A DNA stretch of 64,000 nucleotides from Thalassobacillus sp. CUG 92003 (GTDB lineage Bacteria > Bacillota > Bacilli > Bacillales > Halobacillaceae). Position numbers and translations under genes: made by a program. Below the pieces are notes generated by a model. That model made no database searches. It worked only from the letters and a program-made list of their open reading frames with translations, and had not been told where the DNA came from. Every line of letters starts with the position of its first letter. Position 1 is the stretch's first letter. The stretch is from NCBI RefSeq assembly GCF_013618635.1, contig NZ_JABLSJ010000011.1, forward strand, positions 1-64,000. The letters are read 5' to 3'. Shown here piece by piece: positions 26,649 to 34,939 of this stretch.

Positions 26649-26903
26649 CTGAGAAAAGTTCATATTAATAGAAAAATTTTCGTCATTCTTTTCTTCAGTG
26701 TTGTTGCATCTTGGGCTATTTTACAAAGATGGATAATTGATTCTATCAACATTTATTTTACAGACGATTTTGTATGGGCAGGCATAATTTACTGTGTGGC
26801 GGGAGGTCTGCTTGCGGGTGTTGTAATATATATTTATGAAAAATATCCATGCGTAAGACATAAAGATATTATTCTACATTCACCTCACTTTTTTGGAGAG
26901 TGA
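26649..26903 (+). CDS. Small membrane protein with no standard start codon
   Basis: The frame encodes a plausible two-helix membrane protein of up to 84 residues. The first helix is KIFVILFFSVVASWAILQRW and the second is WAGIIYCVAGGLLAGVVIYI, with a basic tail ending HFFGE. AGGAGG lies at 26641-26646. The frame after the in-frame TAG just upstream has only CTG (26649, too close) and ATT (26664) as possible starts. A terminator overlaps the stop. It is either a gene with a rare start, or one whose start codon is lost. Family unknown; the given start is arbitrary. Confidence 0.45.
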   Translation: MRKVHINRKIFVILFFSVVASWAILQRWIIDSINIYFTDDFVWAGIIYCVAGGLLAGVVIYIYEKYPCVRHKDIILHSPHFFGE

Positions 26904-26910
26904 GGTTTTT
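26883..26910 (+). terminator. Terminator overlapping the small membrane ORF stop
   Basis: CCTCAC pairs with GTGAGG, followed by TTTTT. Confidence 0.7.
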
Positions 26911-27039
26911 AAGATGTGCTGTATCTTTCTGCTGTACATTACGGTATTCCTAATGTGTTTGTGGACTACGTTGGCGAAATCTTGAAGATATCATGAAAGA
27001 CTTCTATAATTGGCGATGCAAATGTAAAGGAGAGATTAG

Positions 27040-27474
27040 ATGTATCGTTCAGTAGGCTTCTTAAAGCGTTTAGGAGCGGGGCTCTTAGACGGACTGATCA
27101 TAGGGCTGCCGTTGAGCATTTTGACCGGGCTCGTGTTTGGCTTTGGTAATGATCGGATCTACAGCCCATTTGATCTCATTTCATTGCTTTATGGTCTGTC
27201 TGTTCCGGTTTTATGGCAGGGGTATATGATTGGCAAACGAATTGTCGGCATCCGCATTGTTAAAACGGATGGAAGCAACGTCACCTTTCTGACCATGGTG
27301 ATGCGCCTCATCGTCGGGTCACTTGCATATATGGCAACGTTAGGAATCGGAATCATCGTCAGTGCTTTCATGGTTGGGTTTCGCCACGATAACCGCGCAA
27401 TCCATGACTTCATCGCCGGCACCTATGTTACAGAAGCCACACCTAGGGAAATGGATGAGAAACTGAGAGAATAA
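27040..27474 (+). CDS. RDD family membrane protein
   Basis: A 144-residue protein of the RDD family. It has three hydrophobic segments and the usual start GFLKRLGAGLLDGLIIGLPL, with R-x-x-A/G-x-x-LDxxI. The middle is YMIGKRIVGIRIVKTDGSNVTFLTMVMRLIVG, and the end is RHDNRAIHDFIAGTYVTEA, where the second conserved aspartate lies. Some RDD proteins of halophiles have been linked to Na+/H+ antiport; that is not shown for this one. The ATG follows AAAGGAGAG. Confidence 0.88.
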   Translation: MYRSVGFLKRLGAGLLDGLIIGLPLSILTGLVFGFGNDRIYSPFDLISLLYGLSVPVLWQGYMIGKRIVGIRIVKTDGSNVTFLTMVMRLIVGSLAYMATLGIGIIVSAFMVGFRHDNRAIHDFIAGTYVTEATPREMDEKLRE

Positions 27475-27655
27475 AAGACGCTTTTTCTAACGTGAATTTT
27501 ATCTGCAGATGCATTAAATTTCCGTATAGATATTCCGTCTCTTCTATAGAAAATCCCTTATATCAATGCTTCTCCAATAGTTCCACCTCAACGTTTGGAC
27601 TATAGCATTATCTGGGAATAGTATTGTGAACCAATGATGAAGGAGGCACAACCCT

Positions 27656-27976
27656 ATGAGTGACAAGCAAGAAATGAATAAAATGGAACAAAAAGCCGCA
27701 GACATGAGTGAAGAGAAAAAAGAAGACATTTTGCAGAACTTTGACAAGTTCGCTGACTTTTTAGGAAGCAAAGTGAGTAAAGCTGAGAAAATCGGCATGA
27801 GTGAAGAAGCGTTGGCTCAAAGTGCTGAAAAAATCGCAAATTACCTGGCTAAGCATGAGGAGCCACGAAATCGTGAAGAGCATTTACTGCAGCAGCTCTG
27901 GAAAAATGGGACAGAACAAGAACAGCACGCCCTCTCCCATATGTTAGTTCGTATGACCGAAGATTATTACAAATAA
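27656..27976 (+). CDS. DUF3243 protein (YmfJ-like)
   Basis: A 106-residue soluble, helical, charged protein. Residues 22 to about 100 match DUF3243: FDKFADFLGSKVSKAEKIGM, SAEKIANYLAKHEEPRNREE and LLQQLWKNGTEQEQHALSHM. B. subtilis YmfJ belongs here; no function is established. This copy has a lysine- and glutamate-rich N-terminal extension of about 20 residues. The ATG follows AAGGAGGC. A weak CCTCAC/GTGAGG hairpin at 28000-28024 follows. Confidence 0.85.
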   Translation: MSDKQEMNKMEQKAADMSEEKKEDILQNFDKFADFLGSKVSKAEKIGMSEEALAQSAEKIANYLAKHEEPRNREEHLLQQLWKNGTEQEQHALSHMLVRMTEDYYK

Positions 27977-28106
27977 ACGGTTGCAAGCCTGAGCCGATTC
28001 CTCACTTAATTATTTTAGGTGAGGACATTTTTATGGATTAAGGCGTTATGGTGTATGCTAGAGGAAGTTACGCATTATTTGTCATGAGATAGGACAGGTG
28101 AGTGTC

Positions 28107-29000
28107 ATGGATATCAGACATCTTCAATATTTTATCGAAGTTTCGCGTTTCAATAGCTTCACCCGAGCAGCTGACCATCTATTTGTTACCCAGCCGACCA
28201 TTAGCAAAATGATCAAGAATTTAGAATCAGAGCTTGGCGTGGAGCTCTTTGATCGCTCTAGAAAACAACTCGTACTAACCGATGCAGGGCGAGTGATTTT
28301 GAATCAGGCACAGAGCATCGATAAAGCTTTTAATAATCTGCAGACAGAGCTTGATGACCTGTTAGGCTTGCAAACAGGCCATATTCGCATTGGGCTGCCT
28401 CCTATCATGGATGCCGATCAATTTATCCGAATACTAGGCGAGTTCCATCAACTGTACCCTCGCATCACGTTTCAACTCCTGGAAAATGGGACGAAAAGGA
28501 TTGAGGAAGATATCAAGGCTGACCATTTGGACGTAGGGGTGACCGTTTTACCGACAGAGGAAGAGGAATTTCACTACTTTTCGTTTATGAAAGAAGCGTT
28601 GAGAGTGGTCGTCCCCCCTTCTCATCCTCTCGCTGCTCGGAAGCAAATCAAACTCGAAGAACTGAAAGATGAACAGTTTATTTTGTTCAACAAAGATTTT
28701 GCCTTAAACGACCGGATTAAGGGTGCCTGTAAGGAAGCTGGCTTCTTGCCGGAGGTTGTATCAGAGAGTTCCCAATGGAACTTTATCGGAAAAATGATTG
28801 CTTCAAACTTAGGTATTTCCATTTTGCCTTACAGCGTCTCGATGCTGTTAAAAGAAGACGTAAACGCCATCAAAGTGGTGAAGCCGATGCTTGAATGGGA
28901 TCTTGCCCTCATTTGGCGAAAACATCACTATCTGTCCTACGCGACGAAAGAATGGCTGACATTCACGCAAGAGCGATTGATGACGAGCATCTCTGAATAG
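28107..29000 (+). CDS. LysR-family transcriptional regulator
   Basis: A 297-residue LysR protein. It starts MDIRHLQYFIEVSRFNSFTR with helix-turn-helix AADHLFVTQPTISKMIKNLE. The effector domain starts at about residue 90 with GHIRIGLPPIMDADQFIRIL. The ATG at 28107 fits the family start; an in-frame GTG nine bases upstream is less likely. It resembles CidR/YwbI-type regulators at the N-terminus, but no cid-like holin genes are adjacent. Target unknown. Confidence 0.88.
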   Translation: MDIRHLQYFIEVSRFNSFTRAADHLFVTQPTISKMIKNLESELGVELFDRSRKQLVLTDAGRVILNQAQSIDKAFNNLQTELDDLLGLQTGHIRIGLPPIMDADQFIRILGEFHQLYPRITFQLLENGTKRIEEDIKADHLDVGVTVLPTEEEEFHYFSFMKEALRVVVPPSHPLAARKQIKLEELKDEQFILFNKDFALNDRIKGACKEAGFLPEVVSESSQWNFIGKMIASNLGISILPYSVSMLLKEDVNAIKVVKPMLEWDLALIWRKHHYLSYATKEWLTFTQERLMTSISE

Positions 29001-29168
29001 AGGTGCATTTTTTAGAGGCGACTAACGCTCCAACTATGCCTTAAACGCATGGATGTAAGCATTTACATGGACTGTGTCTATCGTTCAGATGAACATTAAC
29101 CATTTCCCTTTTCCCGTTTACCAGGCTTACACTAAGGATGTCATTCTATTAAAGAAAGGAATCCTCTT

Positions 29169-29702
29169 ATGAGCGAGACAAAACATCCGAGAGAAAGTCT
29201 GATTGTCAATACTGATCAAGTGATGATCAATGATTTAAATAATTATAATACCCTATTTGGCGGCGTGTTGATGAAAAAGCTCGACAACAATGCCACCTTG
29301 TCCGCACGTCGTCACGCCAGAGCCAAGGAATGCGTGACGGCCTCCACGGACTCTATAGACTTCTTACATCCCATCCAGCAGAGCGATTCTGTCTGCGTGG
29401 AGTCATTCGTGTCTTACACCGGGAGAAAGTCTATGGAGATATTTTGTAAAGTGATTGCAGAAGACATGATAACCGGGGAACGGCGTATGGCAGCGACCGC
29501 GTTTCTCACCTTTGTCGCATTAGATGAAAATAAGCAGCCTATGCACGTCCCCGATATCATTCCAGAAACGGAAGAAGAGACCTTCCTCTATGAATCAGGA
29601 AAAGATCGGGCAGAAACGCGTCGCATTCGCAGACAACACAGTAAAGAGCTGACAGATCTTATCAGTTTAGAAAAACCGTGGGAAAAAGGAGTAGAGGTAT
29701 AA
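29169..29702 (+). CDS. Acyl-CoA thioesterase (hotdog fold, YkhA-like)
   Basis: A 177-residue hotdog-fold thioesterase of the YciA/YkhA type. Motifs are VMINDLNNYNTLFGGVLMKKLDNNATLSARRHARA, with the asparagine-glycine active-site loop, and VTASTDSIDFLHPIQQSDSVCVESFVSYTGRKSMEI. It hydrolyses acyl-CoA to free acid and CoA in the cytoplasm. The ATG follows AAAGGAATCC. The stop overlaps the start of the next gene (TAATG), so the two are coupled. Confidence 0.92.
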   Translation: MSETKHPRESLIVNTDQVMINDLNNYNTLFGGVLMKKLDNNATLSARRHARAKECVTASTDSIDFLHPIQQSDSVCVESFVSYTGRKSMEIFCKVIAEDMITGERRMAATAFLTFVALDENKQPMHVPDIIPETEEETFLYESGKDRAETRRIRRQHSKELTDLISLEKPWEKGVEV

Positions 29703-30079
29703 TGGCGGCCGCAATTGCAAGTTTAAAAGAGTTATATCAGGCTAAAGAAGACCTCGAGCATTTAAAAAAGCATCATGAGGACCTGTACGAACAGTTACTC
29801 CATGTGGTAAGCCTGACACGCCAGCTGCAAATCAAGTATGGGTATATGGCGTCTATCGTGATGGATGAAGAGGATCTACCTGGGTATCGCCCGCAATTTG
29901 TGAGAGACTCCATCCTCACCCTTTATCAGCAGGAAGTCGAAGCCTTGAAAAATCATCAGGATATTAACGAAGTCAAAGCCATCATGCACAAGCATCGCAA
30001 TATTAGTGATTCAAAGTTGTTTTTATTGATTTTAGGCATGAAACCGGAACTGCTGCAAGGATCAACGATTATTAAGTAA
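29702..30079 (+). CDS. Hypothetical helical protein coupled to the thioesterase
   Basis: A 125-residue soluble protein with an N-terminal coiled-coil-like segment (SLKELYQAKEDLEHLKKHHE, DLYEQLLHVVSLTRQLQ) and a helical C-terminal part. No membrane segment or catalytic motif is visible. The ATG at 29702 shares bases with the thioesterase stop, behind GGAGTAGAGGT. I do not recognise a family; the overlap suggests a linked role or shared expression. Confidence 0.7.
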   Translation: MAAAIASLKELYQAKEDLEHLKKHHEDLYEQLLHVVSLTRQLQIKYGYMASIVMDEEDLPGYRPQFVRDSILTLYQQEVEALKNHQDINEVKAIMHKHRNISDSKLFLLILGMKPELLQGSTIIK

Positions 30080-30207
30080 CGTTGCACGTATTTAGAGAAT
30101 TGCCATCCATGAATTGTGTCTCTCACCCACGTGCTGTTACTTTCTTAGTTCTGGAAAACAACTAAGGGGACAAGCTTTATTTGAAAAAATATGACGAATT
30201 CATGCCC

Positions 30208-30251
30208 AAAAAAACCAGTAGAACAGATTAATTCTGAGCTACTGTTTTTTT
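30208..30251. terminator. Bidirectional terminator
   Basis: CCAGTAG and CTACTG pair with flanking A7 and T7 runs. It lies between a rightward and a leftward gene and can serve both. Confidence 0.8.
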
Positions 30252-30265
30252 GATTGTTGGATATA

Positions 30266-30844
30266 TTATCCCATGGCACTTCTAAGGTCTTCGGCGTTTT
30301 TATAATTGATGCTTGTTAGCATGCCGTCTTCGTTTGTTTGTATATGGCCTTCTACGTCCATAGTTTCCGTTTCGTCGCTTTCGGTATTCGTGTAAGCTAC
30401 CGTAACAATAAAGCTGTAATCTCCCTCATCTTCTCCAAGGTTGATTTCGTCCACTTCCATTATGTAATCAGGGTGGGCAGACTGTAAGAAAATCAACGCA
30501 CCATTCGTGTTTATGAAGCTATCAAAGAAATTTTCGCTCATATATGGCTCGAAATTTTCTTTATTGTACTCGGTGATTTTTTCCGCTTTGGTTTCAAAGT
30601 CATCTGAAAACAATTCTTCGTGGCTTTCATTTGGACCAGTAAACACATGTTCTAGAACAGTTCGAACGTTCTCTTCGGTTTTGCCCTCAGCCTCAGTACC
30701 ATTTTCCCCTTCGTTCTCCTGTTCAGTGGTGTTTTCCTCTCCATCTGAACTATTTCCTGTCTCTTCGGAGTCCGAGCAACCTGCAGCTATTAGCAAAAAT
30801 CCCACCAACATCAAAGGCTTCAAGTATTTCGTTAGTTTTTCCAT
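30266..30844 (-). CDS. Lipoprotein, unknown, acidic linker
   Basis: A 192-residue predicted lipoprotein. The signal MEKLTKYLKPLMLVGFLLIA is followed by AGC, with lipidated Cys23. A low-complexity Glu/Asn/Gly linker spans about residues 25-57. A folded domain follows with ENVRTVLEHVFTGPNESHEE, DYSFIVTVAYTNTESDETET and DVEGHIQTNEDGMLTSINYK, which looks like a cystatin- or NTF2-like sheet. The acidic linker is typical of extracellular proteins of salt-adapted bacilli. The ATG follows GGGAG. No named family. Confidence 0.72.
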   Translation of the reverse strand: MEKLTKYLKPLMLVGFLLIAAGCSDSEETGNSSDGEENTTEQENEGENGTEAEGKTEENVRTVLEHVFTGPNESHEELFSDDFETKAEKITEYNKENFEPYMSENFFDSFINTNGALIFLQSAHPDYIMEVDEINLGEDEGDYSFIVTVAYTNTESDETETMDVEGHIQTNEDGMLTSINYKNAEDLRSAMG

Positions 30845-31018
30845 TAATTAACTCCCACCAATTTTCCAATAATTCTAACATATTTGGAAGACTAACTATA
30901 CTTTTAGTGATAAACGAGGTCGGCCATCATGATGACCACAGGACAGCCGTACTTAAATATATTACATATTAATATCACCTATCACGTAACATTATTGATG
31001 TTAAAATCACCCATATAA

Positions 31019-31522
31019 TTACTTATTATTAATAGGGATTGGCACACTTTGGTCTCCATGAACAAGTGTAACAGTTGACACATTCTTAGACTTACTTTTG
31101 TCAATACCAATTATAAAGGTTCTTGGACTTGCGTCGGATGTGCAATTACTATTTATATCGGTAAAGTCAACCAGTATCTCTTGCTTTTCGTAATTAGAAC
31201 GAATATCGTTTATTTCATAAGGACAAGAGCTCGATTCGTGAAGTCCTACAAATAAAACATCTTTATTTTTCATATCAACGTCAATTAAATCGACTTGCAT
31301 TTGGAACTTATTCCACATTTCTTTATAGTCTTCTTTATTGTTAACTCTTTCAACTAGATAGTCTTTCCCGTCATGCTCTGTGGCCATTTGTTCGAACGAA
31401 AGTGGCAGACGTTTTCCGGAAGTAATTAAATTTGGTTCTTGCACCTCAGCCCCCTCCTTTTTATTACAAGCTGAGATGGCTAATAGCAGAAAGCAAATAG
31501 CAAGTAGAACATATTTATGTAT
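31019..31522 (-). CDS. Probable lipoprotein with non-standard ATA start
   Basis: The folded part (from about 31444) encodes a soluble domain with VERVNNKEDYKEMWNKFQMQ and DVLFVGLHESSSCPYEINDI. The frame stays open upstream and encodes a good lipoprotein signal, HKYVLLAICFLLLAISAC, with lipobox AISAC. The expected start position, six bases after AGGAGG, reads ATA (31520-31522) instead of ATG. Either the start has mutated, or translation begins at a weaker site such as the GTG at 31444, which would give a cytosolic product without signal. That GTG also has an AAGGAGGGGG nearby. Family not recognised. Confidence 0.55.
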   Translation of the reverse strand: MHKYVLLAICFLLLAISACNKKEGAEVQEPNLITSGKRLPLSFEQMATEHDGKDYLVERVNNKEDYKEMWNKFQMQVDLIDVDMKNKDVLFVGLHESSSCPYEINDIRSNYEKQEILVDFTDINSNCTSDASPRTFIIGIDKSKSKNVSTVTLVHGDQSVPIPINNK

Positions 31523-31689
31523 AGTATCCCTCCTTTATTTAGTTGGACGTTGTAATTTTCAAAAAGTTACAAAAAGGTATTTAAGTGATATTTTTCCATT
31601 AATTCAAGAAAAAACATCAAGTAGAGCAATACGTATGACTTGATTTCGAGATGTTTGTGGGAGAGTAGGGTCGTTGGGGAAGGATTCGC

Positions 31690-31775
31690 TTTCCTGCGGG
31701 GGAACTGCCAAGCCTCCTCAGGCTTCGCCTTCCGGGGTCTTGCCTCGCTCCTTCTCCCGCGGGAGTCTCACCCTT
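31690..31775 (-). repeat. GC-rich interspersed repeat, copy A
   Basis: Reads on the minus strand GGTGAGACTCCCGCGGGAGA, then GAGCGAGGCAAGACCCCGGA and AGGCGAAGCCTGAGGAGGCT. This is a repeat type I recall as common in Bacillaceae intergenic regions. A second copy in opposite orientation lies about 170 bases to the right. Confidence 0.75.
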
Positions 31776-31790
31776 ACCCAACGGCCCTTG

Positions 31791-31837
31791 CCCTATAGGC
31801 TTCTCGACATCACTTGGTTGCGCATCTGCCTATAGGG
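31791..31837. repeat. Inverted repeat between the two GC-rich repeats
   Basis: CCCTATAGGC and GCCTATAGGG flank a 25-35 base loop. No T-run follows. Function unclear. Confidence 0.55.
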
Positions 31838-31943
31838 AACCGATAGCACTTACAATCACGCGTATGAAAGCTTTTTCAGTCAAAGGTTCCTGTTACGGAA
31901 GCTCGTTTCGAGCACCTTATGATTGTATGGTGGATGGGAAAAC

Positions 31944-32010
31944 GGTGAGACTCCTGTGGGAATAACATGAGCGGTGAGATCCCGCAAGGCGTAGCCTGAG
32001 GAAGCCCCCC
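31944..32010 (+). repeat. GC-rich interspersed repeat, copy B (inverted)
   Basis: Reads on the plus strand GGTGAGACTCCTGTGGGAAT, then GAGCGGTGAGATCCCGCAAG and GCGTAGCCTGAGGAAGC, matching copy A with scattered changes. The stretch from 31523 to 32202 holds no convincing gene; frames here are repeat-derived. Confidence 0.75.
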
Positions 32011-32202
32011 CCATGCTTTTCCCAGCCAGCATCCGCATACACAAAAGTCTCGAAACTGAGCATTCAAGTAAAGGGGGGGGTCTTTAGTTGAATTAGCCCA
32101 ATATATAAAATTTGAATAACTTCCATAAAATTGGATATTTTTAATTGAGCGCTGCGATATTAACATATCCAAGCGCTCATTTTTTCTCCACGGTGCCAGA
32201 AC

Positions 32203-33117
32203 TTAAGAAACTGCGCCGACCAGCCACAGCATGAGAGGAACGGTCACCATGCTGGCCAACGTTGTAACGAGCGTGCTATAAGAGACGAGCTGAGGCTCGG
32301 TATTGAATTGGAGCGAATACATGGTAGTATTCGCAGCTGTCGGCATTGAAGCGAGTAAAATTAAAATGCTTGCAAGCATCGGGTTTAGCCCTAATAAGAG
32401 TGTAATGCCTACAGCTATAATTGGCGAGACGATCATGCGGACTGTGAAAATGGTGGTAATATCTTTCCATTGCACCGCTCCTTTACTCAGTGACGCCAGC
32501 TGCATGCCTAAAACAAGCATGATCGTCGGAATTGTCGCTTCTGCTACGAGGTTCACGGCCTCCATGATAAACGCCGGAACGTTGACATGGAACGTCTGGA
32601 CGAGCAGGCCAAGTACAACAGCATGATTGATCGGCATGCGTGCGATTGTAACCAGTGATTCTTTTAACGTGTGATCAGCATTACTGCTTCCTTTTGCGGC
32701 ATAGTATAATCCCACCGTATTCATTAAGAGGGACTGGACCACCATCATGATGATGGCATAATCCACCCCTGCTTCTCCGTAGGCAAACAATATGATAGGA
32801 ACGCCATAATTTCCACTGTTCATGAACACACTCGACAGCACAAGAGCCGAGGATTTGGCCCTCGGCTGAGCTTGGAAGTAAGCGATAATGTTGACGAGTA
32901 AAATCAAAATAAGCATGAGAGATGCGCAGAACAACAAAATATAGAGATAATCCAGGGTTACCTCATTCGAGTAGAATGTTCGAAATGCTAGAAAGGGATA
33001 CATCAAATACAAACTCGCCGTGGAGATCGATTTTCGATCAAACCCAATTTTTTTCTCGCCTAGATAACCGATTGCAAAGATAATAAAAGCAGGCAACACA
33101 ATCAAAATAACGTCCAT
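32203..33117 (-). CDS. AEC family transporter
   Basis: A 304-residue auxin efflux carrier-type permease with ten hydrophobic segments in two halves. It starts MDVILIVLPAFIIFAIGYLG. Typical segments are SLYLMYPFLAFRTFY, NSGNYGVPIILFAYGEAGV (helix break with the NxGNxGxP pattern) and ILVLGMQLA-like TIMLVLGMQLASL. Bacterial members often export or take up organic acids such as malate. The ATG at 33117 was chosen over upstream GTG codons for its GGTGAG spacing. A malate carrier gene lies 300 bases away on the same strand. Confidence 0.87.
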   Translation of the reverse strand: MDVILIVLPAFIIFAIGYLGEKKIGFDRKSISTASLYLMYPFLAFRTFYSNEVTLDYLYILLFCASLMLILILLVNIIAYFQAQPRAKSSALVLSSVFMNSGNYGVPIILFAYGEAGVDYAIIMMVVQSLLMNTVGLYYAAKGSSNADHTLKESLVTIARMPINHAVVLGLLVQTFHVNVPAFIMEAVNLVAEATIPTIMLVLGMQLASLSKGAVQWKDITTIFTVRMIVSPIIAVGITLLLGLNPMLASILILLASMPTAANTTMYSLQFNTEPQLVSYSTLVTTLASMVTVPLMLWLVGAVS

Positions 33118-33218
33118 AACACTCACCACATTCGCAAAAGTTAGATTATACGTTGGTGTTCCTTTTTCATAATACCGGGAATAACGGAAAGACTTGAATG
33201 CGTGACCGAGTCTGTAAC

Positions 33219-33265
33219 AAAAAGGGGATTGGAATCGCTCGCCTAGCCGACTTTTCCCCTTTTTT
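33219..33265. terminator. Possible terminator downstream of maeN
   Basis: AAAAGGGGA pairs with TCCCCTTTT with A- and T-runs at the ends around a 28-base loop. It lies between the end of maeN and the AEC gene. Confidence 0.5.
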
Positions 33266-33412
33266 CAAACAGACCATGGCTTCAAATCAAGTCTTTCAAA
33301 TAACGTACATATATGAATGGTCAACACCGGGATTTAACGAGTCTTTACAAAAGATAATCCCATCATACCTAGACGACTTGGCAGCAGTCCACTAGAACGC
33401 ATCGAATTGAAC

Positions 33413-34741
33413 TCATGTTAACAGAGGAATGATAATGCCCGCTAGCAGCAAGATAAGCGCTCCCCCTAATCGGGAAGAAATTTGAGCAAACGGCATTAGC
33501 TCCATTCTTCTAGAAGCAGAAAGTACAGCAACGTCGCCAGTTCCACCCATATTGGCCATGCATAAGCCTGCTGTGATGGCTGACTCAATGGGATAAAATC
33601 CTACGAGTTTCCCAAGCAGTCCGGCCCCTATGATGGCTCCTAACACGACACCGAACACGGTCAATATATAAGGCACTGTTAATGCTTCCAGCACCGTGTT
33701 CAAATCGGTGTACGCTACGCCGATTCCAAATAATAAGGCAAGCGTCCAATTGTTGGCGACAAATTTGTACCACTGACTTGCTCCTTCAACGATTGATTTA
33801 GGAATGACATCAGCGATTTTGGCCATTGCGACGACGATAATCATTAAAGCATAAGGATGAAGCGGGATAAGGTCACCGAGCAGACCGCCGACAGCAAAAA
33901 AGGTGATCGCGGCGAGTAAACCGATGCCCATTTTTTGAATATCATATGTTTGCTTCTCTTCTTGGTAGTGAAAACCCTGGATCAACTGTCCTTCCCCTGT
34001 AAGCGATGGTACTTTTTTGCCGAGGAGATTAAGCATGCTGGCTAATACGATAGCAAAGACATTACCCAAGGCGAGAGCAGGAACGAGCATTGATATATAA
34101 TAGCTGGGATCATTACCCATCATTTCAGAGTAGACTTGACTCATCGGCACGGCTCCAGCACCCATACCGCCACCCATGATCGGCATCGTGATGACAAGCA
34201 CAGCATCTCGCAAAGAGAACCCAGCAATGGCACCTAATAAACTAGCAAACGCAATGGCACCCACAACCGCGCCGAATATAGGTAAAAAGTAACGCAAACC
34301 CACTTTCACAAGGATTTGCTTATTCATTCCCAGAATACTCCCGGTAATCAAGGCTGCAATATAAAAATTAAGAAAGCCGCCTCCCTTCATGAATTCAGTC
34401 ATGGAGGTCACGGGTTGATCCGGAAGCCACCCAGCGTACACCATAAAGGCCGCTCCGAAAATGGCCACAATAGCTCCGCCCCCAAGGAATGTTTTCACGA
34501 CCGGCGTGTGATCGCCCATCCATCCTAACAATTCACCAAATACAATCATTAAGAGTAAGCTTCCAATCATCCCACCAGGTAAATTACCCGTATATAAACT
34601 AATGACAGTGATTATACCAAATATTCCAAACCACAAGATCGGCATTTCAAAAATCGTAATCGGCTTCTTTTCACTTTTCAACTCCGTGACTTCAGCGTTT
34701 TGTTGCTTTTCATACGTTAGCTCTTGAGCAGGTTGAACCAT
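33413..34741 (-). CDS. maeN: Na+/malate symporter MaeN (2HCT family)
   Basis: A 442-residue carrier of the 2-hydroxycarboxylate transporter family, with about 11 membrane segments. The two signature reentrant loops are visible: PIMGGGMGAGAVPMSQVY with the GGxG motif in the first half, and CMANMGGTGDVAVLSASRRM in the second. In B. subtilis the orthologue takes up malate with Na+ and is activated by MalK-MalR; both genes lie directly upstream here. A cre-like site sits between its promoter region and ribosome binding site. The ATG follows AAGGAGTG. Confidence 0.92.
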   Translation of the reverse strand: MVQPAQELTYEKQQNAEVTELKSEKKPITIFEMPILWFGIFGIITVISLYTGNLPGGMIGSLLLMIVFGELLGWMGDHTPVVKTFLGGGAIVAIFGAAFMVYAGWLPDQPVTSMTEFMKGGGFLNFYIAALITGSILGMNKQILVKVGLRYFLPIFGAVVGAIAFASLLGAIAGFSLRDAVLVITMPIMGGGMGAGAVPMSQVYSEMMGNDPSYYISMLVPALALGNVFAIVLASMLNLLGKKVPSLTGEGQLIQGFHYQEEKQTYDIQKMGIGLLAAITFFAVGGLLGDLIPLHPYALMIIVVAMAKIADVIPKSIVEGASQWYKFVANNWTLALLFGIGVAYTDLNTVLEALTVPYILTVFGVVLGAIIGAGLLGKLVGFYPIESAITAGLCMANMGGTGDVAVLSASRRMELMPFAQISSRLGGALILLLAGIIIPLLT

Positions 34742-34764
34742 CTGTCAGCACTCCTTTTTATGTT

Positions 34765-34780
34765 TGGTAACCGCTTTCAT
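34765..34780 (-). promoter_or_regulatory. cre (CcpA) site upstream of maeN
   Basis: On the minus strand ATGAAAGCGGTTACCA matches WTGNAARCGNWWWCAW with one mismatch. It is 24 bases upstream of the maeN start, a roadblock position suggesting catabolite repression. Confidence 0.7.
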
Positions 34781-34867
34781 TAGGCTGGTTTCTATCATAA
34801 ATAAGTTCACAGAATATTCACACATTGTGAAACTATTGATAGTAATGTAATTAAAAAAAGCAACAAA

Positions 34868-34903
34868 AAATGCCCCCTGCCTGGAAATGAACATCCCAAG
34901 CAG
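34868..34903 (-). terminator. Weak terminator between malR and maeN
   Basis: CTGCTTGG pairs with CCAGGCAG (one G-U), followed after GGGGCA by TTTTTTG on the leftward transcript. It would separate the malKR and maeN transcripts. Confidence 0.5.
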
Positions 34904-34939
34904 ACGGCTCGCAAAAACCGGGTCCCCTGTACAACTAAC

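Noticed and set aside
26930-27000. Frame reading GIPNVFVDYVGEILKIS just before the RDD gene
   Set aside because: Could be the tail of a decayed gene, but too short to identify and with no upstream remainder.
31876-32172. 98-residue minus-strand frame
   Set aside because: Lies inside the GC-rich repeat pair and is generated by it; no start signal.
33198-33395. 65-residue plus-strand frame
   Set aside because: Covers a terminator-like hairpin and has no ribosome binding site.
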